DNA from: Gammaproteobacteria bacterium
GTDB taxonomy: Bacteria > Pseudomonadota > Gammaproteobacteria > SZUA-229
Direction: 5' to 3'
Length of the DNA: 8,462 nucleotides
Assembly: GCA_016764035.1 (NCBI GenBank)
Contig: JAESSQ010000066.1
Location: 1-8,462, forward strand
Under the pieces are notes generated by a model. It made no database searches. It had not been told where the DNA came from and saw only the letters and a list, made by a program, of their open reading frames with translations. Shown here piece by piece: positions 1 to 6,415 of the stretch (positions within the stretch are counted from its first letter, which is position 1; every line of letters starts with the position of its first letter). The position numbers and the translations under genes are program-made.

Positions 1-82
1 GCGATTTTATAAATAAAACCTGCGCATGCCAGGATCACATGATCTCAAAGCAGCTGGTGCCTTACCGCTTGGCGACGGCCCA
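1..82 (-). pseudogene. Degenerate tRNA-Gln (UUG), second copy, reaching window edge
   Basis: This is the second copy of the tRNA-Gln-like unit, read from base 82 downward. Its 5' half is closer to a normal tRNA-Gln than the other copy: the bases after the acceptor strand are TCGCC and the D loop is AAGCGG, as in gammaproteobacterial tRNA-Gln. It shares the enlarged anticodon arm and the replaced T arm. Because the two copies share these defects, the defects probably arose before the duplication. Whatever follows at its 3' side lies outside the window, so a compensating 3' half cannot be strictly excluded for this copy. Confidence 0.6.
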
Positions 83-118
83 ATAATCTAAAAATCTATT
101 TTAACTTATACTGCGCTA

Positions 119-200
119 GCGATTTTATAAATAAAACCTGCGCATGCCAGGATCACATGATCTCAAAGCAGCTGGTGCCTTACCACTTGGCAACGGCCCA
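119..200 (-). pseudogene. Degenerate tRNA-Gln (UUG), copy next to ispE
   Basis: Read from base 200 downward, the sequence opens with a tRNA-Gln-like 5' acceptor strand TGGGCCG, followed by a D arm GCC-AAGTGGTAA-GGC with the GG pair expected in the D loop. A CCAG...CTGG stem then encloses a region with CTTTGAG, which fits an anticodon loop reading UUG. CATGC-GCAGG follows, matching a variable loop and the 5' T-stem strand. The TTCGAAT-type T loop, the CCTGC partner strand and the CGGCCCA 3' acceptor strand are all missing. The anticodon region has 19 bases between 5-base flanks where 7 are normal. A standard cloverleaf cannot form, so I call it a tRNA remnant. It lies 16 bases after ispE on the same strand, where Pseudomonas and relatives carry a real tRNA-Gln (from memory). 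Confidence 0.65.
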
Positions 201-216
201 GAATATTTTCTCCAAG

Positions 217-1146
217 TCACCTATCAGTGACGCTTAAAGAATCTAAATATTGGTGCAAAGGAGACTGATTTAAACCCCTAACAACAAAGCAATTCCACGA
301 GCCAACCGTTGAATCTTTCCTGATTTGTTGCAATATTTCATCAGCTTTTGCTTTTGTTTCAAAAACAGCAAAAACCGAAGCACCTGTACCACTCATACAA
401 GCTTTTGAGTAATTACTTATAACATCAATAGCTTGCGACACTTCAGGGTAGTTTTTTATTACCACCGGGGTACATACATTCCGCCACTCACGCCGCGAAA
501 GGTCGCACAGTTTGATGGCAGAACAATCCCGTGTCAATTCCCTATTTGAAAAGATTTCTTTTGTCGAAACATTTACTGGTGGAATTAACACCAAATACCA
601 ACTTTCAATCAACGATATCGGGCTTAATTTTTCACCTACACCTTCCGCAAAGGCGGCAAAACCATGTACAAAAACAGGAACATCTGCACCCAGGCTCAAG
701 CCTATTTCCGATAATTCTTCAATACTAAACTGCATTCCCCATAATTTATTTAAGGCCACTAACGTCGTGGCTGCATCCGAACTACCACCACCCAAACCCG
801 CGCCCATAGGGATTTTTTTCTTAAGATAGATATCTACACCAAAATCTTCGGTTACCTGATTGTCCACCGATTTTTTTGTTACTGCCTGCTTCTGGGCATT
901 GTTTCGAGGAAACCTTTCGCGCAAAACTTGAGCTGCGCGAATAATGATATCTTCATTTTCAGGCACATTAAAATCGTCACAATGACGAATAATACAATCA
1001 TCGGCTCGCACTTCAAATTTTAATTCATCACAAAAGTCGATAAACTGAAAGACTGTTTGTAGTTCGTGATAACCATCCGCACGTCGGCCCGTGATATGTA
1101 ACATCAAATTTAATTTCGCCGGTGCTGGCCAAAAGTGATCATTCAT
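217..1146 (-). CDS. ispE: 4-diphosphocytidyl-2-C-methyl-D-erythritol kinase
   Basis: IspE is the cytosolic GHMP-family kinase of the non-mevalonate (MEP) isoprenoid pathway. It phosphorylates the 2-hydroxyl of CDP-methylerythritol using ATP. The 309-residue product has all three signatures: the N-terminal PAKLNLMLHITGRRADGYHE segment (residues 9-28, catalytic Lys11), the glycine-rich ATP-binding GAGLGGGSSDA loop (115-125), and the C-terminal SGTGAS motif (252-257). The catalytic aspartate is in GADVPVF (Asp155). It is about 25 residues longer than E. coli IspE (283), mostly from an extra polar segment around residues 80-103 just before the ATP loop. The ATG at 1146 places PAPAKLNL at the usual distance from the N-terminus. 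It is the last gene of the TPR–lolB–ispE group, 48 bases after lolB. No Shine-Dalgarno sequence is visible. Confidence 0.97.
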   Translation of the reverse strand: MNDHFWPAPAKLNLMLHITGRRADGYHELQTVFQFIDFCDELKFEVRADDCIIRHCDDFNVPENEDIIIRAAQVLRERFPRNNAQKQAVTKKSVDNQVTEDFGVDIYLKKKIPMGAGLGGGSSDAATTLVALNKLWGMQFSIEELSEIGLSLGADVPVFVHGFAAFAEGVGEKLSPISLIESWYLVLIPPVNVSTKEIFSNRELTRDCSAIKLCDLSRREWRNVCTPVVIKNYPEVSQAIDVISNYSKACMSGTGASVFAVFETKAKADEILQQIRKDSTVGSWNCFVVRGLNQSPLHQYLDSLSVTDR

Positions 1147-1194
1147 AGTTGTGAAAAAATTTGATTACGCATCATAAAAAACGAGTATCGCTAT

Positions 1195-1836
1195 CTAGCG
1201 ATTAGACGCATCAAACAACCACGACCTGAGCAATAATCTAATATCGAGTTCTTCGTCATCAACTCTGCTGAGATAAATGGCATGTGGCATCTGTAATTTT
1301 TCGCCTGCATATTTCGTTATTTCAACGTCCCAACCCGACTGACTCAAGCGATGCAACAGACGTTTTTCATTCCAGCTAATAGCATCTGTTACAAAAACCT
1401 CAGCCGGCAATCCACGTATCCAGTCTTTTACTGCCGATACCGGTAAATCCACATCGAGGGCTGTTAAAAAAACATCATCGATATCATTGATAATAGCTTT
1501 TTTGCCATTCGGGTATCGGATTTCTGCATAACGATTATCCCCTTGAATAAGATATGTGCCCGCACCCAAAGGAGCAATTAAACGTATCGTAAACGTTTCA
1601 CCCGTTTGCTTCCAGATAATATCCAGCGAGCCGCCGTTGAATTGTGTTTGCACACCAAGTCGGCCACGAATCTCCCAGCTTTTAATTTGTTGGCGTTGCT
1701 CTTTTTCAGCTACCCATCCTGCGGGTTCGACAGTTGGGGTATTTTTGGGCTGAGCCTGGTCGTCGATAGTGGCACACGAGACAAGGGCCAGACATGCTAT
1801 ACCGCTGATCAGGCGCGATGATGTTTTTCGAATCAT
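1195..1836 (-). CDS. lolB: Outer-membrane lipoprotein receptor LolB
   Basis: LolB accepts lipoproteins from the periplasmic carrier LolA and inserts them into the inner leaflet of the outer membrane. It is itself an outer-membrane lipoprotein. The 213-residue product (E. coli about 207) starts with a basic stretch and a hydrophobic segment ending in the lipobox LVSC, with Cys21 as the predicted lipidated residue. Residue +2 is Ala, which is compatible with outer-membrane sorting. The mature part shows family landmarks: WEIRGRLGV (54-62), LDIIWKQTGETFTIRLIAPLG (about 71-91), the VSAVKDWIRGLP segment (133-144), and a C-terminal GWDVEITKY...LQMPHAIYL pattern. Position between the TPR gene and ispE is the conserved arrangement. 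It starts 54 bases after the TPR stop codon, so cotranscription is likely. Confidence 0.93.
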   Translation of the reverse strand: MIRKTSSRLISGIACLALVSCATIDDQAQPKNTPTVEPAGWVAEKEQRQQIKSWEIRGRLGVQTQFNGGSLDIIWKQTGETFTIRLIAPLGAGTYLIQGDNRYAEIRYPNGKKAIINDIDDVFLTALDVDLPVSAVKDWIRGLPAEVFVTDAISWNEKRLLHRLSQSGWDVEITKYAGEKLQMPHAIYLSRVDDEELDIRLLLRSWLFDASNR

Positions 1837-1890
1837 AATTGTTTACAAAAGAAAGAATGCGTAGCTTTATTCGAATTCAAACGATTTTAA

Positions 1891-3681
1891 TTACGGTTTT
1901 AACCGATTTAATGTTTCAAGCAATACTGAATTACTGGGGTTTTGCTCTTTGCCCTGGTTCCAAACAACACGCGCTTTATCTTTTTGTTCGCTATGCCATA
2001 ACACTTCACCATAATGCGCAGCTATCTCGGCATCGACTAATTTTTCAAATGCCTGCGACAACCACTTTAATGCGTTATCCATCTCGCCTAAACGGTAACT
2101 AACCCAACCCAGACTATCGAGTATCGCAGGGTCATCAGGTACGAGTTCAGCTGCTCTTTTGATGTATTTTAACGCTTCTTTGTATCTTTCCGTTCGGTCA
2201 GCAAGGGTGTACCCCAATGCGTTAAGCGCATTGGCATTGTCTGGTTCCTTTGAGATAACTTTCAACAAGTCGGCCTCTACCATATCCAGACGATCGACTT
2301 TTTCTGCCATTAAGCCGCGAGCATAAAGTAACGATGTATCATCACTATTTTGCTGCAATGCACGGCTGTACATTTCTACGCCTTCCTTATACCTTTTCTG
2401 ATCACGTAATATTTCGCCCTGGGCCAGATAAGATTGTACTCGTAGCGTCCAATTTCCCGGCGCATCAGCAAGCGCATCGAGTTTCGCCAATGCTTCATCT
2501 GTTTTACCTAGCCTTGCTAACAATATACCAACCCTCAATTGCGCATCAAAACTATAATCGTCAGTTCTTACTCGAAGATAGTAGGCTATCGCCTGTTTCT
2601 CTTCACCCTGATTTTGTGAAATCCTACCCAGATAATAATTAGCAATAGAAACTCTTTTATCAATGTCGATTAGGTGCTCAAGCGCATCAATGGCTTCATC
2701 AAGGTTATTGGTTTCGATATTGAGCAGAGCTAGACTAAGTGTAACCTCTGCATCATCAGGTAACTTTTTATTGAGTATCGAATACTGTTCAATCGCCTCA
2801 GACAATTTACGCTGCTCTACCAACATACGTGCATACTGTAGACGCAGCGCATTATTCGCTGGTAGCTCATCCAGTACTTGTTTAATGATTTTTGCTGCTT
2901 CTACATTTTTACCCTGAGCAGATAATATTCTTGCCTTTATAATTAATACTTCATGTAACGATGGATCTATTTCGAGCACTTTATCTAGCGTAGCCAGCGA
3001 CTCGTCATACTTTTTTAATTGTGCAGCGTAACGTGACTGCAAAACGAGAAGGTGTTGATTGTTTTTTTCTTTTTCATTGAGTTGTTGTAAAACAAAGTAG
3101 GCATCTTCTGTACTCGCATTTTTTGCCAGCAATTGTTTTACTGCCATCGCCTCATTTATGGATGACTCATCTAATTCGTCGAGTAGCACAGCTATATACG
3201 GCACAGCCTTTTCTGACTGCTCCAGCCTAAGGTAAGTAATCGCATACATACGTGATAAATCTTTTGAATCAGGATCGAGTTCATGCCAACGTTTTAGTGC
3301 AACTAACGCTTCATCATAATTTTCGCCATACAATGCAATATAAGCTCGACGTGCCGCTATACGACTGTCATCAATAGTTTTTGCCGCCTGGTTATAATAT
3401 TTTAATGCAGATTCAACGTCACCACTGTTGCCAGCAAATTCTGCCGCCAGTAAATTAAATAACGAATCGCCATCCAGCTCTGGCTGTTCTTTAACAGATG
3501 CCGAAGCTTCGCTCACTGTTTGTTGCGATACGTTATTGTCGCTTATTGATGTTATCGGTTCACCCGCGCTAACCTCAGACTGTGCGCCTTGCTTACCATC
3601 ATTGCTTACTGTCAGGGTATTACAGGCTGTTAGCAACACAGGAAGAAGCAGTATGGAATAAATTTTAATTTGACTATTCAT
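1891..3681 (-). CDS. TPR-repeat outer-membrane lipoprotein, LbcA-like
   Basis: This 596-residue protein has a lipoprotein signal peptide (hydrophobic residues 8-19, lipobox LTAC, lipidated Cys20; +2 Asn is compatible with outer-membrane sorting). A low-complexity Ser/Glu/Gln-rich linker follows to about residue 70. The rest is a TPR superhelix of roughly 12 to 14 repeats, with clear examples at 210-240, 278-308, 312-342, 414-446, 484-516 and 519-549; the repeats at 484-549 (NALGYTLAD..., LDSLGWVSYR...) are the most canonical. By position (divergent from hemA, upstream of lolB) and architecture it matches Pseudomonas aeruginosa PA4667, which I recall as LbcA, the outer-membrane scaffold that binds protease CtpA to degrade peptidoglycan hydrolases. 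That function here is inference, since no CtpA gene is in the window. The TPR lipoprotein call is firm; the specific role is not. Confidence 0.9.
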   Translation of the reverse strand: MNSQIKIYSILLLPVLLTACNTLTVSNDGKQGAQSEVSAGEPITSISDNNVSQQTVSEASASVKEQPELDGDSLFNLLAAEFAGNSGDVESALKYYNQAAKTIDDSRIAARRAYIALYGENYDEALVALKRWHELDPDSKDLSRMYAITYLRLEQSEKAVPYIAVLLDELDESSINEAMAVKQLLAKNASTEDAYFVLQQLNEKEKNNQHLLVLQSRYAAQLKKYDESLATLDKVLEIDPSLHEVLIIKARILSAQGKNVEAAKIIKQVLDELPANNALRLQYARMLVEQRKLSEAIEQYSILNKKLPDDAEVTLSLALLNIETNNLDEAIDALEHLIDIDKRVSIANYYLGRISQNQGEEKQAIAYYLRVRTDDYSFDAQLRVGILLARLGKTDEALAKLDALADAPGNWTLRVQSYLAQGEILRDQKRYKEGVEMYSRALQQNSDDTSLLYARGLMAEKVDRLDMVEADLLKVISKEPDNANALNALGYTLADRTERYKEALKYIKRAAELVPDDPAILDSLGWVSYRLGEMDNALKWLSQAFEKLVDAEIAAHYGEVLWHSEQKDKARVVWNQGKEQNPSNSVLLETLNRLKP

Positions 3682-3969
3682 CGTAGGTATTTGTTATGTG
3701 GCTTACTGATAAAAGTTTTCGTACGTCATCTAAACTTTTGATACTAAATATAAAATTAAGGTGTTTATTATGCATATCGTACAAATAATTAAACTATCTA
3801 TAAGGTTAAATATAACGCATTTCTTAGCGTAAATAACATTAATTGAATGAAAAATATTAGCGAATCAACCAAATATTTCGAGGTATATCCCTGATTCAGC
3901 TTGAGTTACGTGTTTGTATCGCGCAAAATTGCCGGTTTCCTCGTAACAATATTGTTTTCGCATTTGTCT
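3682..3969. promoter_or_regulatory. Divergent intergenic region between TPR gene and hemA
   Basis: These 288 bases separate two divergently read gene blocks, so promoters for both must lie here or very close by. The part from 3720 to 3870 is strongly AT-rich. I see no good sigma-70 pair in either direction. The best plus-strand -10 candidate is TATAAC at 3811-3816, but its upstream hexamer (TTAAAC, 3789-3794) is poor. An 8-bp inverted repeat sits at 3711-3739. The last 69 bases are open in the hemA frame but are judged untranslated. Confidence 0.5.
3711..3739. repeat. 8-bp inverted repeat upstream of the TPR gene
   Basis: AAAAGTTT at 3711-3718 and its exact complement AAACTTTT at 3732-3739 are separated by 13 bases. 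The element lies 30 to 58 bases upstream of the TPR gene start, where an operator or a hairpin in the 5' untranslated RNA would fit. The arms contain only one G:C pair each, so chance in AT-rich DNA is a real alternative. Confidence 0.4.
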
Positions 3970-5250
3970 ATGTCTTTGATTACACTTGGTATCAATCACA
4001 AAACCGCGCCGCTCGATCTGCGCGAACGACTTGCGTTCACGCCACAATCGTTACCCGAAGCACTTGCCAGCCTAAAAAGGCTCGACCATGTCGAAGAAGC
4101 CAGCATATTGTCCACCTGCAATCGCACCGAAATCTATTGCGTAACATCCAAAGATATCGACCAGTCTATCGTTCAATGGTTCAGCCAATTTCACGGCCTG
4201 GACGAACACCTGTTCACCGATCACCTTTATAGTTATTCCCATGAAGAAACCATACGCCATGCCATGGAAGTGGCCAGCGGTTTAGATTCTATGGTGTTAG
4301 GCGAGCCGCAAATTGCAGGACAGATGAAAGACGCTTATGCACTGGCAAATGAGCATGGCACTATCGGTCAATTACTCGGCAAACTTTTTCAACGTGCTTT
4401 CGCTGTTTCAAAACAAGTTCGCACCGATACCGACATTGGTTCCAGCCCCGTATCGGTGGCCTTTGCTGCCGTCAGCCTTGCTAAACAGATTTTTGGCGAC
4501 CTCAAGCAAACCACCATTTTACTGGTTGGCGCAGGCGACACCATAGAATTAGCAACCAGGCATTTACACGCGCAAGGCGTAAGCAAAATTATTATCGCCA
4601 ACCGTAGTCAGGAGCGCGCGCAACGGCTGGCCGATGAGTTCGGTGGCGAAGCCATAGGTCTGCAACACATCGGTGACCATTTATACCGTTGTGATATCGT
4701 CATTACATCCACAGCCAGCCCACTGCCTATTATCGGCAAGGGCACTGTCGAACGCGCATTGAAACAGCGCAAGCGTGAACCTATTTTCATGGTTGATCTA
4801 GCCGTGCCACGTGACATCGAACCGGAAATCAACGAACTTGATGATATCTACCTGTACAGCGTAGACGATCTGCAATCGGTTATCGAAAGTAATATGGAAA
4901 ATCGCCAACAGGCCGCTGAGCAAGCTCATGAGATTATCGACAGACAAGTCACACATTTTTTAGACTGGCAACGCTCATTAGGTGCTACCGATATCATCGC
5001 TCAAATCAGACAGCACACACAAGACATGAGCAGTGAAGTTCTAACCAAAGCAAAAAAACAGTTAGCCGCCGGTCAAAAACCCGAAGAAGTTCTCGAATTT
5101 TTGGCCAACACATTAACCAATAAGTTTTTACACCAGCCAAGCACGCAACTACGTCAGGCCAGTCAGGATAACCGCGATCATATTTTAGATGTTGCTCAAA
5201 ATTTATTTTTAAGCAAAGATGATAAAAATGATTTTAATAAAACAAAATAA
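3970..5250 (+). CDS. hemA: Glutamyl-tRNA reductase
   Basis: HemA reduces glutamyl-tRNA(Glu) with NADPH to glutamate-1-semialdehyde, the first committed step of C5-pathway haem and tetrapyrrole synthesis in the cytosol. Numbered from this ATG, the 426-residue product (E. coli 418) has the N-terminal signature MSLITLGINHKTAPLDLRER, the catalytic cysteine in STCNRTEIY (Cys50, same number as E. coli), the SGLDSMVLGEPQI segment (103-115), the NADPH-binding VGAGDTIEL loop (186-194), VDLAVPRDIEP (275-285) and a helical C-terminal dimerisation domain. The frame stays open upstream to a TTG at 3901, but the family starts at this methionine and the added 23 residues have no match to the known N-terminus. 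There is no clear Shine-Dalgarno sequence for either start. It heads the hemA–prfA–prmC–moeB block; prfA follows after 11 bases. Confidence 0.96.
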   Translation: MSLITLGINHKTAPLDLRERLAFTPQSLPEALASLKRLDHVEEASILSTCNRTEIYCVTSKDIDQSIVQWFSQFHGLDEHLFTDHLYSYSHEETIRHAMEVASGLDSMVLGEPQIAGQMKDAYALANEHGTIGQLLGKLFQRAFAVSKQVRTDTDIGSSPVSVAFAAVSLAKQIFGDLKQTTILLVGAGDTIELATRHLHAQGVSKIIIANRSQERAQRLADEFGGEAIGLQHIGDHLYRCDIVITSTASPLPIIGKGTVERALKQRKREPIFMVDLAVPRDIEPEINELDDIYLYSVDDLQSVIESNMENRQQAAEQAHEIIDRQVTHFLDWQRSLGATDIIAQIRQHTQDMSSEVLTKAKKQLAAGQKPEEVLEFLANTLTNKFLHQPSTQLRQASQDNRDHILDVAQNLFLSKDDKNDFNKTK

Positions 5251-5261
5251 GCCGCACCTAA

Positions 5262-6347
5262 ATGAAAGATTCCATACACAATAAACTCCATACCTTGCTC
5301 GACCGTCATGAAGAAATCGCCGGCTTACTTGCCGACCCTGACATTATCAGCAAGCAAAATAAATTCCGTGCTCTATCACAAGAATACGCACAACTCGAAC
5401 CCATCGTGACATGCTTCCAAGCTTACAACAGCGCCAATGACGACCTTGAAGAAGCAGAAGAGTTACTGAAAGATGATGACGCTGACGTTCGTGAAATGGC
5501 AGAAGAAGAAAAGAAAGAAACCAGCAAAATAATAGCGTCACAAGAATTACAATTACAGAAATTATTATTACCTACAGACCCCAACGACAATAGCAATATT
5601 TTTCTCGAGATACGTGCAGGCACCGGCGGCGATGAAGCGGCTATATTTGCAGGCGACCTGTTCCGCATGTATACACGCTTTGCTGAACTCAAACGCTGGC
5701 AGATAGAAATCATCAACCAAAGCCAGGGCGAACACGGTGGTTACCGTGAAGTGATTGCTCGTATTATTGGTGCAGGCGCCTACTCACAGTTAAAGTTTGA
5801 ATCGGGCGCACACCGTGTACAGCGCGTGCCTGAAACTGAATCACAAGGACGCGTACATACCTCAGCAGCTACTGTTGCGGTATTACCCGAAGTTGCTGAA
5901 ATTGAACAGATAGAAATCAACTCTGCCGATTTACGCGTAGATACTTTTCGAGCTTCCGGCGCCGGCGGTCAGCATGTAAACAAAACAGATTCTGCAGTAC
6001 GCCTCACCCATATACCAACCGGCACCGTCGTCGAATGCCAGGATGAACGCTCGCAACATAAAAATAAAGCACGCGCCATGTCACTGCTACAGTCACGCAT
6101 CATGAATGCAAAGATAGAAAAACAGCAGGCCGAACAAGCACAGACAAGAAAAAGTCTGGTCGGCAGTGGCGATCGATCAGAACGCATACGCACCTACAAT
6201 TATCCGCAAGGACGCGTCACCGACCACCGCATAAACCTCACGCTGTATAAGTTAGATGAGATTATTCAAGGTGATTTAAATCAGGTTGTCGGGCCCTTAA
6301 TTAACGAGTTTCAGGCCGAACAACTTGCCAGCCTGTCAGACGACTAG
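5262..6347 (+). CDS. prfA: Peptide chain release factor 1
   Basis: RF1 recognises UAA and UAG stop codons on the ribosome and triggers hydrolysis of peptidyl-tRNA. The 361-residue product (E. coli 360) has an N-terminal helical, acidic domain, the RAGTGGDEAA segment (118-127), the stop-codon-reading P-x-T tripeptide as Pro190-Glu191-Thr192 (which marks RF1; RF2 carries SPF), and the catalytic GGQ loop at 235-237 in ASGAGGQHVNKTDSAVRL. The basic C-terminal segment ends normally. Gln237 is the residue expected to be methylated by PrmC, whose gene is next. The start matches the family N-terminus. RF1 follows hemA by 11 bases, so translation from a hemA–prfA transcript is likely. Its own stop codon is TAG, which RF1 reads. 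Confidence 0.98.
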   Translation: MKDSIHNKLHTLLDRHEEIAGLLADPDIISKQNKFRALSQEYAQLEPIVTCFQAYNSANDDLEEAEELLKDDDADVREMAEEEKKETSKIIASQELQLQKLLLPTDPNDNSNIFLEIRAGTGGDEAAIFAGDLFRMYTRFAELKRWQIEIINQSQGEHGGYREVIARIIGAGAYSQLKFESGAHRVQRVPETESQGRVHTSAATVAVLPEVAEIEQIEINSADLRVDTFRASGAGGQHVNKTDSAVRLTHIPTGTVVECQDERSQHKNKARAMSLLQSRIMNAKIEKQQAEQAQTRKSLVGSGDRSERIRTYNYPQGRVTDHRINLTLYKLDEIIQGDLNQVVGPLINEFQAEQLASLSDD

Positions 6348-6372
6348 AGTATTGTTCCGTCATTGAGCATAT

Positions 6373-6398
6373 ATAGGCAAGCTTATAGCAACGCCTAT
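6373..6398 (+). terminator. Weak hairpin with short T tract between prfA and prmC
   Basis: ATAGGC at 6373-6378 pairs with GCCTAT at 6393-6398, leaving a 14-base loop, and the bases directly after are TTTCTC. It lies in the 68-base gap between prfA and prmC. The stem is short and the T tract interrupted, so at most it would be a partial terminator or a processing/attenuation site within the operon. It may be chance. Confidence 0.25.
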
Positions 6399-6415
6399 TT
6401 TCTCATCACAAACCC

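Larger units (their letters stand above)
1..200. repeat. Two tandem 82-bp direct repeats, 118-bp period
   Basis: Bases 1-82 and 119-200 are the same sequence with only two differences (G67 versus A185, G74 versus A192), so 80 of 82 bases match. A 36-bp AT-rich spacer (83-118) separates them, giving a 118-bp period. The first copy begins exactly at the window edge, so the array may continue to the left. The unit holds a GATC-containing short palindrome and an AT-rich hairpin near its low-coordinate end. On the minus strand each unit starts like a glutamine tRNA; the two copies are described separately. No open reading frame of note lies here, and the array starts 16 bases beyond the ispE stop codon. 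Confidence 0.95.

Noticed and set aside
1..200. The direct repeats as the start of a CRISPR array.
   Set aside because: The repeat is 82 bp, far longer than CRISPR repeats, only one 36-bp spacer is visible, and the repeat content is tRNA-like. No cas gene is present.
1..200. The units as functional tRNA-Gln genes with introns.
   Set aside because: The copy at 119-200 has no 3' acceptor or T-stem partner in the following 36 bases, and the anticodon-arm insert is far too short for a self-splicing intron.
512..829. Plus-strand reading frames of 105 and 65 codons opposite ispE.
   Set aside because: They are antisense to well-supported ispE motifs and look like no known protein.
1176..1200. Dyad CGCTA-TC-TAGCG over the lolB stop codon, followed on the minus strand by six T's, as a terminator.
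   Set aside because: The arms are 5 bp with a 2-base loop, and the T run begins 7 bases after the hairpin, so it does not have terminator geometry. ispE follows at once and should be cotranscribed.
1839..2102. Plus-strand reading frame of 87 codons across the lolB–TPR gap.
   Set aside because: Most of it is antisense to the TPR gene, it resembles no family I know, and its composition follows the opposite gene.
3738..3771. TTGATA (3738-3743) with TATTAT (3766-3771) as a hemA promoter.
   Set aside because: The spacing is 22 bases, outside the 16-18 base range for sigma-70, and the DNA is so AT-rich that such matches are expected by chance.
3901..3969. In-frame upstream extension of hemA from a TTG start, adding 23 mostly hydrophobic residues.
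   Set aside because: HemA is cytosolic and its family N-terminus begins at the ATG at 3970; the catalytic cysteine then falls at position 50 as in E. coli. The nearest purine run, GAGGT at 3880-3884, is too far from the TTG.
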